64,000 nucleotides of DNA from Pseudoips prasinana (lineage: Eukaryota > Arthropoda > Insecta > Lepidoptera > Nolidae): positions 12,289,001 through 12,353,000 of the forward strand of contig OX621265.1 of NCBI GenBank assembly GCA_951640165.1, in the 5' to 3' direction. A model generated the notes under the pieces. The model made no database searches and was not told the origin of the DNA. It saw only the letters and a list, made by a program, of their open reading frames with translations. How positions within the stretch are numbered: position 1 is the first letter of the stretch; every line of letters starts with the position of its first letter. Below are positions 9,220-19,635 of this stretch, piece by piece. Made by a program: the position numbers and the translations under genes.

Positions 9220-9594
9220 TTAGCTGTGCCCCGCGGTTTTACCCGCGTTAAATTTTGTAAATTATCATAGCTCCTCCCCAATGATACTATGTAGCCTATA
9301 TGTTGGCCCGACCTCTTAGTAATATTCATGAAAAATTTGAAGTAAGTCTATGCAGTACTTTTTGAGTTTAGCCCGGACATACATACAGACAAACATACAC
9401 ACAGACAAAAACTCTAAAAACTATAGATTTGGCTTCGATATCGATTGTAGATCACGCCCCAAGTATCCTCTAAAAAAATATTCAATGTACAGTTTTGACT
9501 TTCCTACGATTTTATTATCACGCTATCACCCACGGGGGAGGAGCTATGATAATATATAAAATTAAACGCGGGTAAAACCGCGGGGCACAGCTAG
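9220..9594. mobile_element. Inverted Helitron pair, 3' ends facing outward
   Basis: The left part (9220-9517) is a minus-strand H1 Helitron ending CTAA at 9220. At 9518 the sequence switches to a plus-strand 3' half that ends GCGGGTAAAACCGCGGGGCA...CTAG at 9594. The two arms share the GGGGAGGAGCT...GCGGG segment in inverted orientation. The left copy lacks the normal TCTATACATA 5' end. Confidence 0.7.
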
Positions 9595-9653
9595 TTTATG
9601 AATAAAAATCGAAACAAATAATTTTGTCCAGCTAGCTTGTTCTACACGAATTA

Positions 9654-9902
9654 ATGTTCGTGCGTCTGTGTGAACGTGACATTATATTTGAGAAGTTTTC
9701 GTTGTTTCCACCTTGCATGCCTAACGAAATTACAGTTATTTTGGTAAACAACTCAACCAGAGGTTTATTTCCAAGAGGAAATGCTGCGGCCGATACGGTC
9801 TCGCTTACCTCGCATACGTGTGATAAAGAAAACAATATTGAAGTCCACAAAATTGAGGCTTTTAATTCTATTATTTCCTCTTACAAATTGAAGCGATTTT
9901 AA
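9654..9902 (+). other. Unassigned 82-codon open frame
   Basis: Starts MFVRLCERDIIFEKF and ends ISSYKLKRF. It is not part of any repeat seen elsewhere in the window. A splice-acceptor-like TTTGCTTTTCAG follows at about 9904-9915 and AATAAA at about 9925. No domain recognised and no upstream exon visible. It could be a degenerate exon or chance. Confidence 0.2.
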
Positions 9903-9977
9903 TTTGCTTTTCAGGAACTAAACAATAAAGAATTATATAATGACCGGCTGTTTTGAGTTTTTTTGTTTTATATACAG

Positions 9978-10076
9978 TACACCGGGGTGAATAGTAATAG
10001 GGAAAGTATGCATACAAAGGTAAAATTATGTTTATGTTTCTATTCACCCCCTGTGTTTCTAATCACCCCGTTGTAC
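9978..10076. mobile_element. Small MITE
   Basis: Left end GTACACCGGGGTGAATAG; right end reverse complement GTACAACGGGGTGATTAG. About 99 bp with inverted ends and a second internal CTATTCACCCC. Probably a Tc1/mariner-type MITE, but target duplication is not clear. Confidence 0.55.
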
Positions 10077-10299
10077 GTTATTTACGATTTGTTTAGGGTA
10101 GGATTTTGGAGGCCCTCCACTTAATTACTAGTGATCGGGGTAGGTAGAGCTATTTAGGGCTAAAGACTTCAAATGTATATATAAATATGGACAAGACACT
10201 GGTATTCCATAAAACATGAATTGTAGTAGTACATACTTTGTGACTAAATAAAGATTGCATCTTTTTTCAGAAATCTTTAAAATTAATTGTATAAATTTA

Positions 10300-10376
10300 A
10301 GTTCAGGTGGGAATCGAACCCACGACCACGGGGTATCCGGCCCCATGTGCGTTAACCGGTCCGCCACCGCACCACA
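10300..10376 (-). repeat. tRNA-like SINE head
   Basis: Minus strand: GGTGCGGTGGCGGACCGGTT, then GTCGTGGGTTCGATTCCCAC with a good B box. No CCA-ready acceptor stem or matching 3' half, so it is a SINE head, not a tRNA gene. Its body is not recognised. Confidence 0.55.
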
Positions 10377-10695
10377 ATTAATACAATCGTTTCGATATTT
10401 CTTAACGCATTTAAGACGCTTTTAACGCCATCTTACCGAAACCTACACGACTAACAACGGCTGGAATGCCAATACTTACATCGGCCAATTCCAACAGATG
10501 GCATTCAAATTAGTAATTTTTTTATATTTATTAAATCATAGTTTTTATTCTTAACTATGATTTCATTTATTATTTTTAGCATGTATTATTTTTTAGCTAC
10601 ACTAAAAATATTATTTCAGAAATCTTTTAAATGAATCGTAAGTATAAATTGAATCAATAAAATTGATTTCAATTTCAACTGACATTATCGATGTA
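10377..10695. other. Unassigned AT-rich DNA
   Basis: No recognised repeat or frame. Confidence 0.3.
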
Positions 10696-10882
10696 AAAAA
10701 AAATACCTAACTTATCGTAATTGCTCCAGCGGTTTAGACGTGAAGGATTAACAAGCATACACACTCACACAGTCATACACTAACAAACTTTCGCCTTTAT
10801 AATATTAGTGTTGCGTATCCAAATATCATATAGGCTATAATTTATAATGATTAATGCGGGTAAGACCGCGGGGCACAGCTAG
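10696..10882. mobile_element. Helitron family H2, rearranged (5' piece inverted)
   Basis: 10720-10810 is the 5' end of family H2 on the minus strand (ACTAATATTATAAAGGCGAA read leftward from 10810). It is followed by a plus-strand 3' end with GCGGGTAAGACCGC and CTAG at 10882. Confidence 0.6.
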
Positions 10883-11235
10883 TAAAGGATATCTATGAAA
10901 ATCCATCAGAATTAACAGCGCTACAATATTTTGGACTAGCACGGATAATTTTTTTTTTCTTTTTCTGTTATGTTTGCTGTCTGCGCAATTTCCTGAATAT
11001 ACTTTTATTCTCATTTCTCTTTCTTTCTTTCAAATACGTTTGGATGGGGAAATGGAAGCCAGGTATCAATCTTGATCGCCTGCAAAAAAGGGGGGTATCA
11101 TTGGCATGAACTAATCTTTCTGTATATCTTTTTCAGGTAAGCTTCCGGTTATTACAACACGTACGAAAAAAGACACGGCAAATTGAAGGTGCGACTTTTG
11201 GGTAAGAAATGACGAATACTTTGTTAAGTAATGGA
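10883..11235. other. Unassigned
   Basis: T-rich tract near 10950-11030. No recognised repeat or frame. Confidence 0.3.
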
Positions 11236-11483
11236 ATAATAATCTATAGGGATACTGCCACACAGATCATCCTAGCTCCAAACTAAGCAAAGCTTGTACT
11301 ATGGGTACCAGGTGACGGTATACATACTTATATAGATAGATAAATACTTATATACATAGAAAACATCCATGACTCAGAAACAAATATTCGTGCTCATCAC
11401 ACAAATATTTACACTTACCGGGATTCGAACCCAGGGCTACCAGCTTCGTAGGCAGGAGCACTAACAACTTGGCTACGGTGACC
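11236..11483 (-). repeat. tRNA-derived SINE, family A, copy 3
   Basis: Same module order as the copy at 213-474. B box on the minus strand is GGTTCGAATCCCGG; 3' tail at 11236-11245. Confidence 0.85.
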
Positions 11484-11589
11484 GGTGAATGAGAAGTTAA
11501 TCTTCGGAAATCCATAATCTTTAAAATAAAAATTAATATGTAGTGTTAATTCCGATAATTGTCAGTTTAAACATTGACGGGTTAAAGAT

Positions 11590-11876
11590 TAACCATCTGC
11601 GCAAACACAGGAGCACTTTCTAATCCATCACTCTCATGATCCGATGGGATGCCTAACGACACGACCGGAAAGAGGTCAGATACAGGACCGACGGCTTTAC
11701 GTGCTCTCCGGGGCACTGGGGTATAATACCGTCAACTCCCAGACTTCGGGCTGATTCTGAGAAATTTTTCTTTTTACAGAAAAGTCCCAAAATCACTTTG
11801 TACCAACTCGGAAAGTGAACCCAGGACCGCGTACTTTGCGGGTGAACACGCTACCGCTAGACCAACGAGACAGTAT
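11590..11876 (-). repeat. tRNA-derived SINE, family D, copy 1
   Basis: Minus-strand head: TCGTTGGTCTAGCGGTAGCG (A box), then GGTCCTGGGTTCACTTTCC (weakened B box). Body: AAGTGATTTTGGGACTTTTC, CAGCCCGAAGTCTGGGAG, GGTATTATACCCC, TCCGGTCGTGTCG. This copy shows the uninterrupted sequence at the point where the 59932-62263 element inserted in another copy. Confidence 0.8.
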
Positions 11877-12084
11877 ATATGACAGCGCTGATATTTTTAT
11901 TTCAATATTTTATACAAAACTCGCGTATACAGAAGCTCGAGAGCATTGGTACTAGGGATACTCCACTAGCTCTCTTAGAAAAATACCCCGGGGCATGCCG
12001 CAGCGTCACCGCTCAGTGTCATTTCATTGTGTGCCTGATGATCCTGGCTTACAGGAGTAGCAGTGGTGGGTAAGAGGTAGGGAG

Positions 12085-12300
12085 TCTTTTTTTATGTCAT
12101 AGGGCGACAAACGAGCAAGCGATTCACCTGATAGTAAGTGATAACCGCCGCCCATGTACACTCGCAACACCACAGGAGTTACGGGTGCGTTGCCGGCCTT
12201 TAAGAGTCAGCAAACAAGTATTGCTGCCCCATCCTCCCTCCCCAATGAGCTCTGGCGACCTTACTCACAAGCAGAAACACAACATTAAGTTATTAATGTT
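12085..12300 (-). repeat. Family G repeat, copy 2
   Basis: Reverse complement of the 6229-6530 module order: ATGTCATAGGGCGACAAACG, CACCTGATAGTAAGTGATAA, GTGCGTTGCCGGCCTTTAAG, CAGCAAACAAGTATTGCTG, GAGCTCTGGCGACC. Confidence 0.7.
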
Positions 12301-12719
12301 ATGCGAACTGAACGCCGCTTACACAATCGTAAATTGTTTAACCTACCATCATGTCACACTAACTACGCTCAGCATTCGTCATTTTATCGAATGTGCTCCA
12401 CCCTTAACGAAATTTATCAGGAACTCGATCCGTTCAGTGTATCTGTCAATACTATCAAGACATTTCTTCACACTAAATTATAAATTATTTTAACATGTAG
12501 TAGTAATATACATTCAATTATTATTGTTATTCAATTATTATAAGTTTTTTATTATTAAAATTAAGTTTGTAAATGTTTGTGAAAGTGACATATTCGTGAG
12601 CATGCTGTGTTCGCACTTAGAAGGCTGTTTGGCTGTCATTTATTCATATGTATAATGCAATAATGTATGTTTTGCCGTAACGGCCAGTTTGCGGGCCTAA
12701 ATAAAACAAAAATGTTAAG

Positions 12720-12810
12720 GAAGAGAAGAAGACACCTTTAAGGTGGAGGTACTTCCCCAGTCGGGATGCTCTTTGAGCGAATGAACGCTGTGCCCTACCT
12801 CTCTTAAAAC
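12720..12810 (-). repeat. Family G repeat, 5' module only
   Basis: GGTGGAGGTACTTCCCCAGT and GAGCGAATGAACGCTGTGCC, the part that precedes the GGTCGCCAGAGC module in full copies. It probably belongs with 12085-12300, split by later insertion. Confidence 0.55.
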
Positions 12811-14039
12811 TACTAGTCTGACTAGACTCGACAGTTGCTCGACTCGCTTTTAGCGATAAGGCTACCAATTGCATTAAAATAAACTATATTTCTTGTTGGT
12901 ATCCATCGTTTTGTATTACTTATTTTTGCAATAAAGTGTAGGTACTTCTTCTTCTTATTATTATTATTGTATAATCCTACAAAAACAAGAAGTGTACCTA
13001 ATTCCTCTTACAATTCTACAAAGGTACAAAATGAAATCAAATTATGTCGTAGAATATTTGAATTGTTTATTAGTTCTGAAAATGAAAGTTAGTCGGCTCA
13101 CGTAAAGAAATGTTACAAAATAGATTTAGTCTGGCCGCCGTCAAGTCACTGTCTTTGCCAAATAAAATTACCTTAGAAATGTTTGGACAGAGGCTCTCAA
13201 ACTGTCTCGTATTTCCCACATTCATTATTTTGATGGGAAATATTTTCCCAGATGGAACGAATTAAATAATAACGAATTAATAAATTATTTTGATATCTCG
13301 AATTTAGTATATATATATATATTAAATTAATAAACAAGGTATAATATCAATATTGTACGTAGCTATATGTAGCACATCGACATGTAAAATATATCCCGCA
13401 TACTATACTTCGCAGTAAATAAATACATTTTTATTATAATAAACAAGTAAAATATTCTCTTCGAAAACTAGAACAACGAGCAGCAAATGCATTTAGTACG
13501 GGGAGCAAAAAGTATTTTACGTCTTTCACATTTTTTTTTGTTTAGATACATGGGTTGATATTGCTCCTTATATTCAATATTTATGTTTCGCCTTGCATTA
13601 ATATTCAACACCATGTATCATATATACCAGGTACAAAACAAATATAATTAAAAATAACTTGATAATGATAGAATGAAAGACTCTGACCAGGATCTGGGGA
13701 GTGCATCTGAAATATAATATGTATTTGTATAAATTTATATTACAAGAATAAATAGTAAAATAGTAATGATATCTACATTCGACATACATCTTTATAAAAC
13801 TTAAGTTTGTTATTACGTATTTAATGTACTGAAAGAAAGAAAAATATTTTTTTCAACATCTGTTTTGTGAAGCTCTATTAAATACATATAATAAAAATTC
13901 TACTCTCCCGATTTTAAAACCTTTACCATCTTGAGAGCAATTACGGTTCAAATGCATTTTGTCATTTATATGAATGATTTTACTAGCGAGGCGCGCATAG
14001 CTAGTTGTTCTCTAGTCCATAAATGACCGGTGAGGAGAC
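12811..14039. other. AT-rich DNA without recognised features
   Basis: Contains an (AT)n run near 13308-13322 and many short frames, none with a motif. I see no repeat shared with the rest of the window. Confidence 0.4.
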
Positions 14040-14170
14040 AACATACATAGTCTGGGATGGTTTCGTTTCCCTGCTTCGGAGGACTCGTTGAGTGGTCTAA
14101 ACCATGTCAGAGGCCTACTGGGCGGCTGGAAAACCTCTGCCACTAGAGTCCACACGATAAAGTGAAGTTC
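14040..14170 (+). repeat. 5S-derived SINE, 3' half
   Basis: GCTTCGGAGGACTCGTTGAG, CCATGTCAGAGGCCTACTGG, GCGGCTGGAAAACCTCTG, then CACACGATAAAGTGAAG. This matches the body and tail of the copy at 24628-24880; the 5S core is missing. Confidence 0.6.
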
Positions 14171-14710
14171 AACTAACCGTTACTCGTTTGGCAAGTAGTT
14201 TTCCCATAAAAGAAACATATTTATTATTTGCAAAATAGTTTGAGAACCTCTGATTCATATCCATAGGCGGGGGTGAGAAGACGTCGTCGCTAGGGAAGGA
14301 AAAGTGGAGGGAGGGGTGAAAATTATGAATTTGTGAATAATTCACGCGGGCCATCAAAATACTAATGTTAAGACGGAGGAAAGTCGCGTTCACATCGGGC
14401 TCGACATAATTATGAAAGAATAATTACAAAATAATGACTCTTTGCGGCTCACAGAGTTGTTCTCTTATTGTTTTGACCTCAGTCCTGACTAATGGTGTAG
14501 GTATGCACCAGTGGCGAGGGATGATATACTCTTTAAGGTAAGCCGATGGGAGGTGACTTGCGTGTTTTGTGGCAGTGAATTGTTTGGTAACTTGAACACT
14601 GATTAACTTTAGTGCGAAATGGCAAGAATTTATGGAGACGATTAAGAGACTGAAACGTACACTCGCCTGCTTACCTTTGTAACGTGGTTAGTCCAGAACA
14701 CACTGTGTTA
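14171..14710. other. Unassigned
   Basis: No recognised repeat. The 74-aa minus frame at 14169-14393 has no motif. Confidence 0.3.
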
Positions 14711-14903
14711 TTACACTAATATTATAAAGGCGAAAGTTTGTGACTGTGTGACTCTGTGAGTGTGTATGTTTGTTACTTCTTCACGTCTAAACGGCTGGAG
14801 CGATTTCAATAAAATTTGGCATGGAGTTAGCTGACTCCCTAGATTTACACATAGGCTATAATTTATAAAGTTTAACGCGGGTAAAACCGTGGGCCACATC
14901 TAG
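14711..14903 (+). mobile_element. Helitron family H2
   Basis: 5' part CACTAATATTATAAAGGCGA; 3' part TTTAACGCGGGTAAAACCGT followed by GGGCCACATCTAG. About 193 bp, no coding sequence. A closely similar copy is at 63516-63697. Confidence 0.75.
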
Positions 14904-15458
14904 TAAATCATAAACAGGATTCTGTCTGTGTTCTTTCTGTAATTTTATTATAATAATATATAGGGACAATTCTATGTTCTTTCTGTAATTGTATTATTCT
15001 CAGAACAGTACCTAACAATAAACTATTTGTAAAGAAGTAGGCAGGTAGGTAACTAATACAAAAAAAATCTTATAATCAGAAAACCTTCACTTAAGTTAGT
15101 CACAATAGCGAAGAAGTTATACCGTGACCACCCCAAGGGTAGATTTCTACTTATAATGAAATAACTACATTATGTGCCAGAATAAGGTACACAATAATCA
15201 ATCATACGAAACCAGTGAACCTTTTATTGTAGCCGAGAGTGTACTACAATAGTTTTAAAGTGGCTTTATGTGTAATATCGTTATAGCTAAAGATATTGAG
15301 GAATATATAGTTTTGTAATATTTTTTGGATGGAAAAATAACAATGATATTATTTTGCGATTTTATTCAAGGAGATTTATTTTTTTAGCGTTTCGTATGTC
15401 GAATGGAAAAGAATAAGGGCTCTTTTCCGTGGTAGACAATTTGAATATTTATAGAACA
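14904..15458. other. Unassigned AT-rich DNA
   Basis: No recognised repeat or frame. Confidence 0.3.
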
Positions 15459-15823
15459 CTAGCTAGGCCCCGCGGTTTCACCCGCGTCAAAATAGTTTTG
15501 GCGTAAAAGAGTAGCAAACACACATCCATACATCTATACTCACAAACTTTCGCATTTATAATATTAGTAACTTTGCGGTTTTGGCAGTGTACGCCGGAAT
15601 AGCTCGCATATGGTAGATTTTTTCCTACTTACTTACCACTTATCGTCATATTTTGGACAATTCACACAATATCTTTATAAATTGTTGTAGTCTATGTGTT
15701 ATTCTGATGTATAAGCTATATTATTGTAAAGTTTCAATGAAATCCATTCAGTAGTTTTTTCATGAAAGAGTAATAAACATCCATCCATCCATACTTACAA
15801 ACTTTCACGTTTATAATATTAGT
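15459..15823 (-). mobile_element. Two adjacent minus-strand Helitron pieces
   Basis: First piece, 15459-15568: CTAG then GGCCCCGCGGTTTCACCCGC, deleted inside, ending at a TATAATATTAGT 5' end. The second, 15569-15823, starts in body sequence shared with 22319-22662 (TTTGGCAGTGTACGCCGG, ATATTGTGTGAATTGTCC on the minus strand) and ends at another TATAATATTAGT. Confidence 0.65.
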
Positions 15824-16008
15824 CGGATTAATCAGCTGTTTTTGTACAGTTAGACAAATTTCAGATCGCTCTCCTCTGAAGTTACGCTTATGTAGAAATA
15901 ACTATAAAGTTATTTCCGTAGACTAATACTTCCGTAGAATAATCTAAGGATAGGTCGAATTAAGTCCTTTACATTTGAGTCAACATTAAAAAAGTCCCCC
16001 GTCTTCGC

Positions 16009-16133
16009 TTACTAAAGCATATTCTACACGATTGCAAACCAATGTCCCAACAGAGGTCACCCTGGTGGTTGCCATCCATCTAGACTGCACAACTGCAGTC
16101 TAGATTGATCAGGGTGACCTCTATTGACGGTCT
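16009..16133. mobile_element. Truncated MITE, relative of the minisatellite MITE
   Basis: Begins CTAAAGCATATTCTACACG and contains one palindromic CTAGACTGCA...TGCAGTCTAG core and CAGGGTGACCTCTATTGAC. It is cut short by the SINE at 16136. The full relative is at 59164-59507. Confidence 0.65.
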
Positions 16134-16135
16134 TG

Positions 16136-16395
16136 ACGGTCACCGTAGCCTAGTTTGTAGTGCTCCTGCCTACGAAGCTGTTGGTCCTGGGTTCGAATCC
16201 CGGTAAGTGCAAATATTTGTGTGATGAGCACGAATATTTGTTTCTGAGTCATGGGTGTTTTCTATGTATTTAAGTATTTATCTATCTATATAAGTATGTA
16301 TATCGTCGCCTGGTACCCATAGAACAAGCTTTGCTTAGTTTGGGGCTAGGATGATCTGTCTGATATTGTCCCTAGATATTATTATTATAATATTA
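16136..16395 (+). repeat. tRNA-derived SINE, family A, copy 4 (best plus-strand copy)
   Basis: Head GTAGCCTAGTTTGTAGTGCT, B box GGGTTCGAATCCCGG, body CAAATATTTGTGTGATGAGC and CTGAGTCATGGGTG, 3' module CCCATAGAACAAGCTTTGCT, ending in (ATT)n. Confidence 0.9.
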
Positions 16396-16596
16396 TATTA
16401 TTATTAATATTGGGACGTTACGTATAGCGACAGTTGCACATTACGTCCCTATAAAACAAACTAGTGCATTGCCCATTCGGTAACCGCCCTAGCCGATATT
16501 TGAACACCAAAAGGGGTACCTTTTGGTGCAGGTTACGTAGTCTTTATTTGCTAGATGAGTAAAATTACTAATCTTTTAATTCAACCTTATGTCATA

Positions 16597-16872
16597 CTAG
16601 CTGTGCCCCGCGGTTTTACCCGCGTTATACTTTATAAATTATCACAGCTCCTCCCCCGTTGGTGATAATATGTACCCTATATGTTGACCCGACCTCTTAG
16701 TAATATTCATGCAAAATTTGAAGTAAATCCATGCCGTACGTTTTGAGTTTAGCCCAGACATACTTACAGATAAACAGACAAAAATTCTAATAACTATATT
16801 TTTTGCTTCGATATCGACACTTCGATATCACGCTCCAGGTATCCTTTTAATTTTTTTTATTATATGTATAGA
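16597..16872 (-). mobile_element. Helitron family H1
   Basis: CTAG at 16597-16600, hairpin GCGGTTTTACCCGC, and 5' end at 16872 (TCTATACATATAATAAA on the minus strand). A small internal rearrangement lies near the ATCGATATCG segment. Confidence 0.85.
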
Positions 16873-17084
16873 TGATTGAAATACAACGAGACATCTTCAA
16901 GAATCTACACAATTATCAGTTTGTAGTTAAATAAACTCGAATCATTTCAGACAAGATTAAAAAAATATATTTAAATTATGCTAAATACTACCCATCACTA
17001 TGAAACATAAATATTTATTAGCGGTAAACAACCATGGCAATCGTCAGCACTATATAACTTGTGTAACTAATAACTATAATAATA

Positions 17085-17302
17085 TCCTGGTAAATTATTG
17101 CCTTTGACACCGCAGGTCGTGGGTTTGATTCCAGCCAGGACAGATATTTGTGTGCATGAACATGTATGTATGTATTTACAAAAGAAAAGTAATGTATATG
17201 TAGTATATCAGTTATCTGGTTTCCATAGTACAAGCTCTGCTTAGTTTGGGATCAGATGGCCGTGTGTGAATAATGTCCGGGGATATTATAATTTTATTAT
17301 TA
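17085..17302 (+). repeat. tRNA-derived SINE, family B, copy 1 (head damaged)
   Basis: B box GGGTTTGATTCCAGCC, body GACAGATATTTGTGTGCATG and AAAAGAAAAGTAATGTATATG, 3' module TTTCCATAGTACAAGCTCTG and GAATAATGTCCGGGG, ending in (ATT)n. The A-box half is replaced by an inverted tail piece (ATAATATCCTGG). Confidence 0.75.
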
Positions 17303-17429
17303 TTCTAGGAATCAAAGCTAATTTTAATACTTACATCCTCTAACAGAGTGTTGTTGTCTGACTACGGGGGTTTAAACCCCGTGCCTCGAAGAAAATCATT
17401 TAAAGCCGTCAGTCCTGCACCTGACCTCT

Positions 17430-17735
17430 CTTTTTTATGTCAGTGGTCGACAATCGAGCAAGTGGGTCACCTGATGGTAAGTGATCACCATCGCCCATGG
17501 ACACTCGCAACACCAGAGGAGTCGCGGGTGCGTTGCCGGCCTTTAAGAGTCAGCAAACAAGTGTTGCTGACCCTTCCCCCCCACCCCGATGAGCTCTGGC
17601 GACCTTACTCACACTCAGAAACAACATTAAATTATTAATGTTATTATTAAGGAATGTCTTCTGTAAGGTGGAGGTACTTCCCCAGTCGGGCTGCTCTTCG
17701 AGCTAATGTACGCTCTGCCCTGCCTCTCTCCTGTC
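17430..17735 (-). repeat. Family G repeat, near-complete copy
   Basis: Minus-strand module order as at 6229-6530, reading from 17735 (GCATTAGCTCG) to TTTTTTATGTCAG at 17430. A family D fragment (AAAGCCGTCAGTCCTGCACC) abuts it at 17365-17425. Confidence 0.75.
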
Positions 17736-17927
17736 ACGTCAGCTAGCCCGTCCCAACGGATGATGAGAATGTGGGTATAGAGAATACACCAGTATGGCAA
17801 CGTATCGGACCCGTTGGCGTGGTTGGTAGATGCTTGCCTTTCACGCTGCATGTCGTGGGTTCGATACCCAGCAGTACAGATACTTGTGTGCATAAACATG
17901 TCTGTTTGTCCTAAATCTTGGTATCTA

Positions 17928-19215
17928 TTAGGTCTTTACCTATGAAATTGCCGTTCTGCAGTACTGGCCATTTCAAATCAAAATAATTTTTGTTTGGCTA
18001 AGAATTCTAATTTCAAATTAATTTTATTTTAAAAACATGGATTCTTTTTTCCAAAAGTAGTCATTTCTTTATTGATTAGTGTTACATTTTCATCGCATTT
18101 CAATCTTTTTCGTCATCATGGATACGTTAAAAATTCGAGTAATTATGGAATATGAGTACCGTCGTGGCAGCAACGCGGCACAAGCGGCACGCAACATCAA
18201 CGACGTTTACGGAGCTAACACTACAAACCAACGCACCACCTGTTATTGGTTTGCTCGCTTCCGTTCTGGAAATTTCGACCTGAAAAATGAACCTCGCGGT
18301 CGTCCGAAGACTTTGGTCGACAATGACGAATTAAAGGCGGTTGTGGAAGCTGATGATACACAATCTACGGCTGAATTAGCAGCAGCTTTCGACGTTAGCG
18401 TCAAAACAATATTGGTCCATTTGCGTCAAATTGGCAAGGTAAAAAAGCTTGACAAATGGGTGCCCCAGGAACTCAATGATCGCCAGCGCGAAGTACGCGT
18501 CGAGACGTGCCTTGCACTGCTCAACAGACACACAAATGAAGGAATTTTGAACCGCATTGTTACCTGCGATGAAAAATGGATTCTGTTTGATAACCGCAAG
18601 CGCTCAGCAAGTTGGTTGGATCCTGGTTCAGCACCTAAACAATGCCCTAAACGAAAACTTACCCCTAGAAAAGTGATGGTCACTGTTTGGTGGTCTAGCG
18701 CCGGTGTGATTCATCACAGCTTCTTACCAAACGGGGTGAGCATTACTGCAGATGTGTACTGTGAAGAACTGAGCACAATGATGGAGAAGCTGGCGCATCT
18801 CCAACCAGCATTGGTCAATCGCTCGTCTCCGCTGCTCCTGCACGACAACGCGCGACCTCATACTGCACAGCAGACGGTCTCCAAGTTGCAAGAACTGGGG
18901 TTGGAAGCTCTCCGTCATCCGCCCTACTCACCAGACCTTGCGCCTACAGACTACTACTTTTTCCAGAATTTGGATAACTTCTTGGCGGGAAAAAAATTCA
19001 ATACCCGAGAGGCAGTACAAAATGCCTTTGAAGAATTTGTTGCCTCCCGTCCAGCTGATTTCTTTAAGAAGGGCATCAATAAACTGCCACTGCGATGGCA
19101 AAGATGCATTGATTGCATGGGTGATTACTTCGATTAATACAAATAAAAAAATTCATGAAAAAAATTCGTTTAAATTTTTTCATACAAAACGGCAATTTCA
19201 TAGGTAAAGACCTAT
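17928..19215 (+). mobile_element. Mariner transposon, cecropia-like, apparently complete
   Basis: Terminal inverted repeats of about 28 bp: left TTAGGTCTTTACCTATGAAA, right reverse complement ATAGGTCTTTACCTATGAAA, differing at the outer base. TA flanks both ends (17926-17927, 19216-19217). Length about 1.29 kb is normal for mariner. It encodes one uninterrupted transposase. Confidence 0.92.
18118..19137 (+). CDS. Mariner transposase (DD34D), cecropia/Hsmar1-like
   Basis: Cut-and-paste transposase that binds the element's inverted repeats, excises it and reinserts at TA. The frame is open from 18079; I prefer the Met at 18118 (MDTLKIRVIMEYEYRRGSNA), giving 339 aa, close to the family norm of about 340-350. 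In this numbering an N-terminal helix-turn-helix pair occupies about 1-105, WVPQEL is at 114-119, and the catalytic aspartates are D151 (VTCDEKW), D243 (LLHDNARPH) and D278 (YSPDLAPTDYYFF), with exactly 34 residues between the last two. The C-terminus GINKLPLRWQRC...GDYFD resembles the Hsmar1/cecropia group. No stop or frameshift is present, so it may be functional or recently inactive. Confidence 0.93.
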   Translation: MDTLKIRVIMEYEYRRGSNAAQAARNINDVYGANTTNQRTTCYWFARFRSGNFDLKNEPRGRPKTLVDNDELKAVVEADDTQSTAELAAAFDVSVKTILVHLRQIGKVKKLDKWVPQELNDRQREVRVETCLALLNRHTNEGILNRIVTCDEKWILFDNRKRSASWLDPGSAPKQCPKRKLTPRKVMVTVWWSSAGVIHHSFLPNGVSITADVYCEELSTMMEKLAHLQPALVNRSSPLLLHDNARPHTAQQTVSKLQELGLEALRHPPYSPDLAPTDYYFFQNLDNFLAGKKFNTREAVQNAFEEFVASRPADFFKKGINKLPLRWQRCIDCMGDYFD

Positions 19216-19224
19216 TATTATATA

Positions 19225-19493
19225 CTAGCGGCCCGGTACGTGCTTCGCTACGTATAAGGCATAGTATTAAAAACAATGATTATTAAGTTAATTTATTCAA
19301 ACAATTTTTTTTTAATTGCTAAAAGATGTTGATTGTACACTTTTTCAAGACATTTTTGTAAATTTTCTCTACGTAAAAATCTTCCCTGGACTTCCACGAA
19401 TAATTCAAGACCAAAATTGGCCAAATCGGTAAAGGCGTCCTTGAATTATAACATTACAACGAAAAGTGGCATTGATTTTTATATATATATAGA
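19225..19493 (-). mobile_element. Helitron, second terminal type (family H3)
   Basis: Minus-strand 3' end: TACGTAGCGAAGCACGTA (5-bp stem TACGT/ACGTA), then CCGGGCCGCTAG. 5' end at 19493: TCTATATATATATAAAAATC. No coding sequence. The end structure fits Helitrons but differs from H1/H2. It lies within the split SINE next to the mariner. Confidence 0.7.
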
Positions 19494-19635
19494 TATAGAT
19501 ATAAGTATGTATTTACAAAAGAAAAGTAGTATATGTAGTATATCAGTTATCTGGTTTCCATAGTACAAGCTCTGCTTAGTTTGGGATCAGGTGGCCGTGT
19601 ATGAATAATGTCCCAGGATATTATTATTATTAAAT

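Larger units (their letters stand above)
17808..19635 (+). repeat. tRNA-derived SINE, family B, copy 2, split by two transposons
   Basis: The head and body are at 17808-17927 (TGGCGTGGTTGGTAGATGCT; B box GTGGGTTCGATACCCAG; TGTCTGTTTGTCC). The rest is at 19494-19635 (TATAAGTATGTATTTACAAA, TTTCCATAGTACAAGCTCTG, AATAATGTCCCAGG). Between them sit a mariner and a Helitron. Joining the two halves restores the family B order. Confidence 0.8.

Noticed and set aside
16136..16220. Possible tRNA gene (good B box, tRNA-like head)
   Set aside because: The head continues into a SINE body with five relatives. Acceptor-stem pairing and a 3' terminator are lacking, and the same holds for the heads of families B to F.
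18426..18683. Minus-strand frames inside the mariner transposase gene
   Set aside because: Shadow frames of the transposase.
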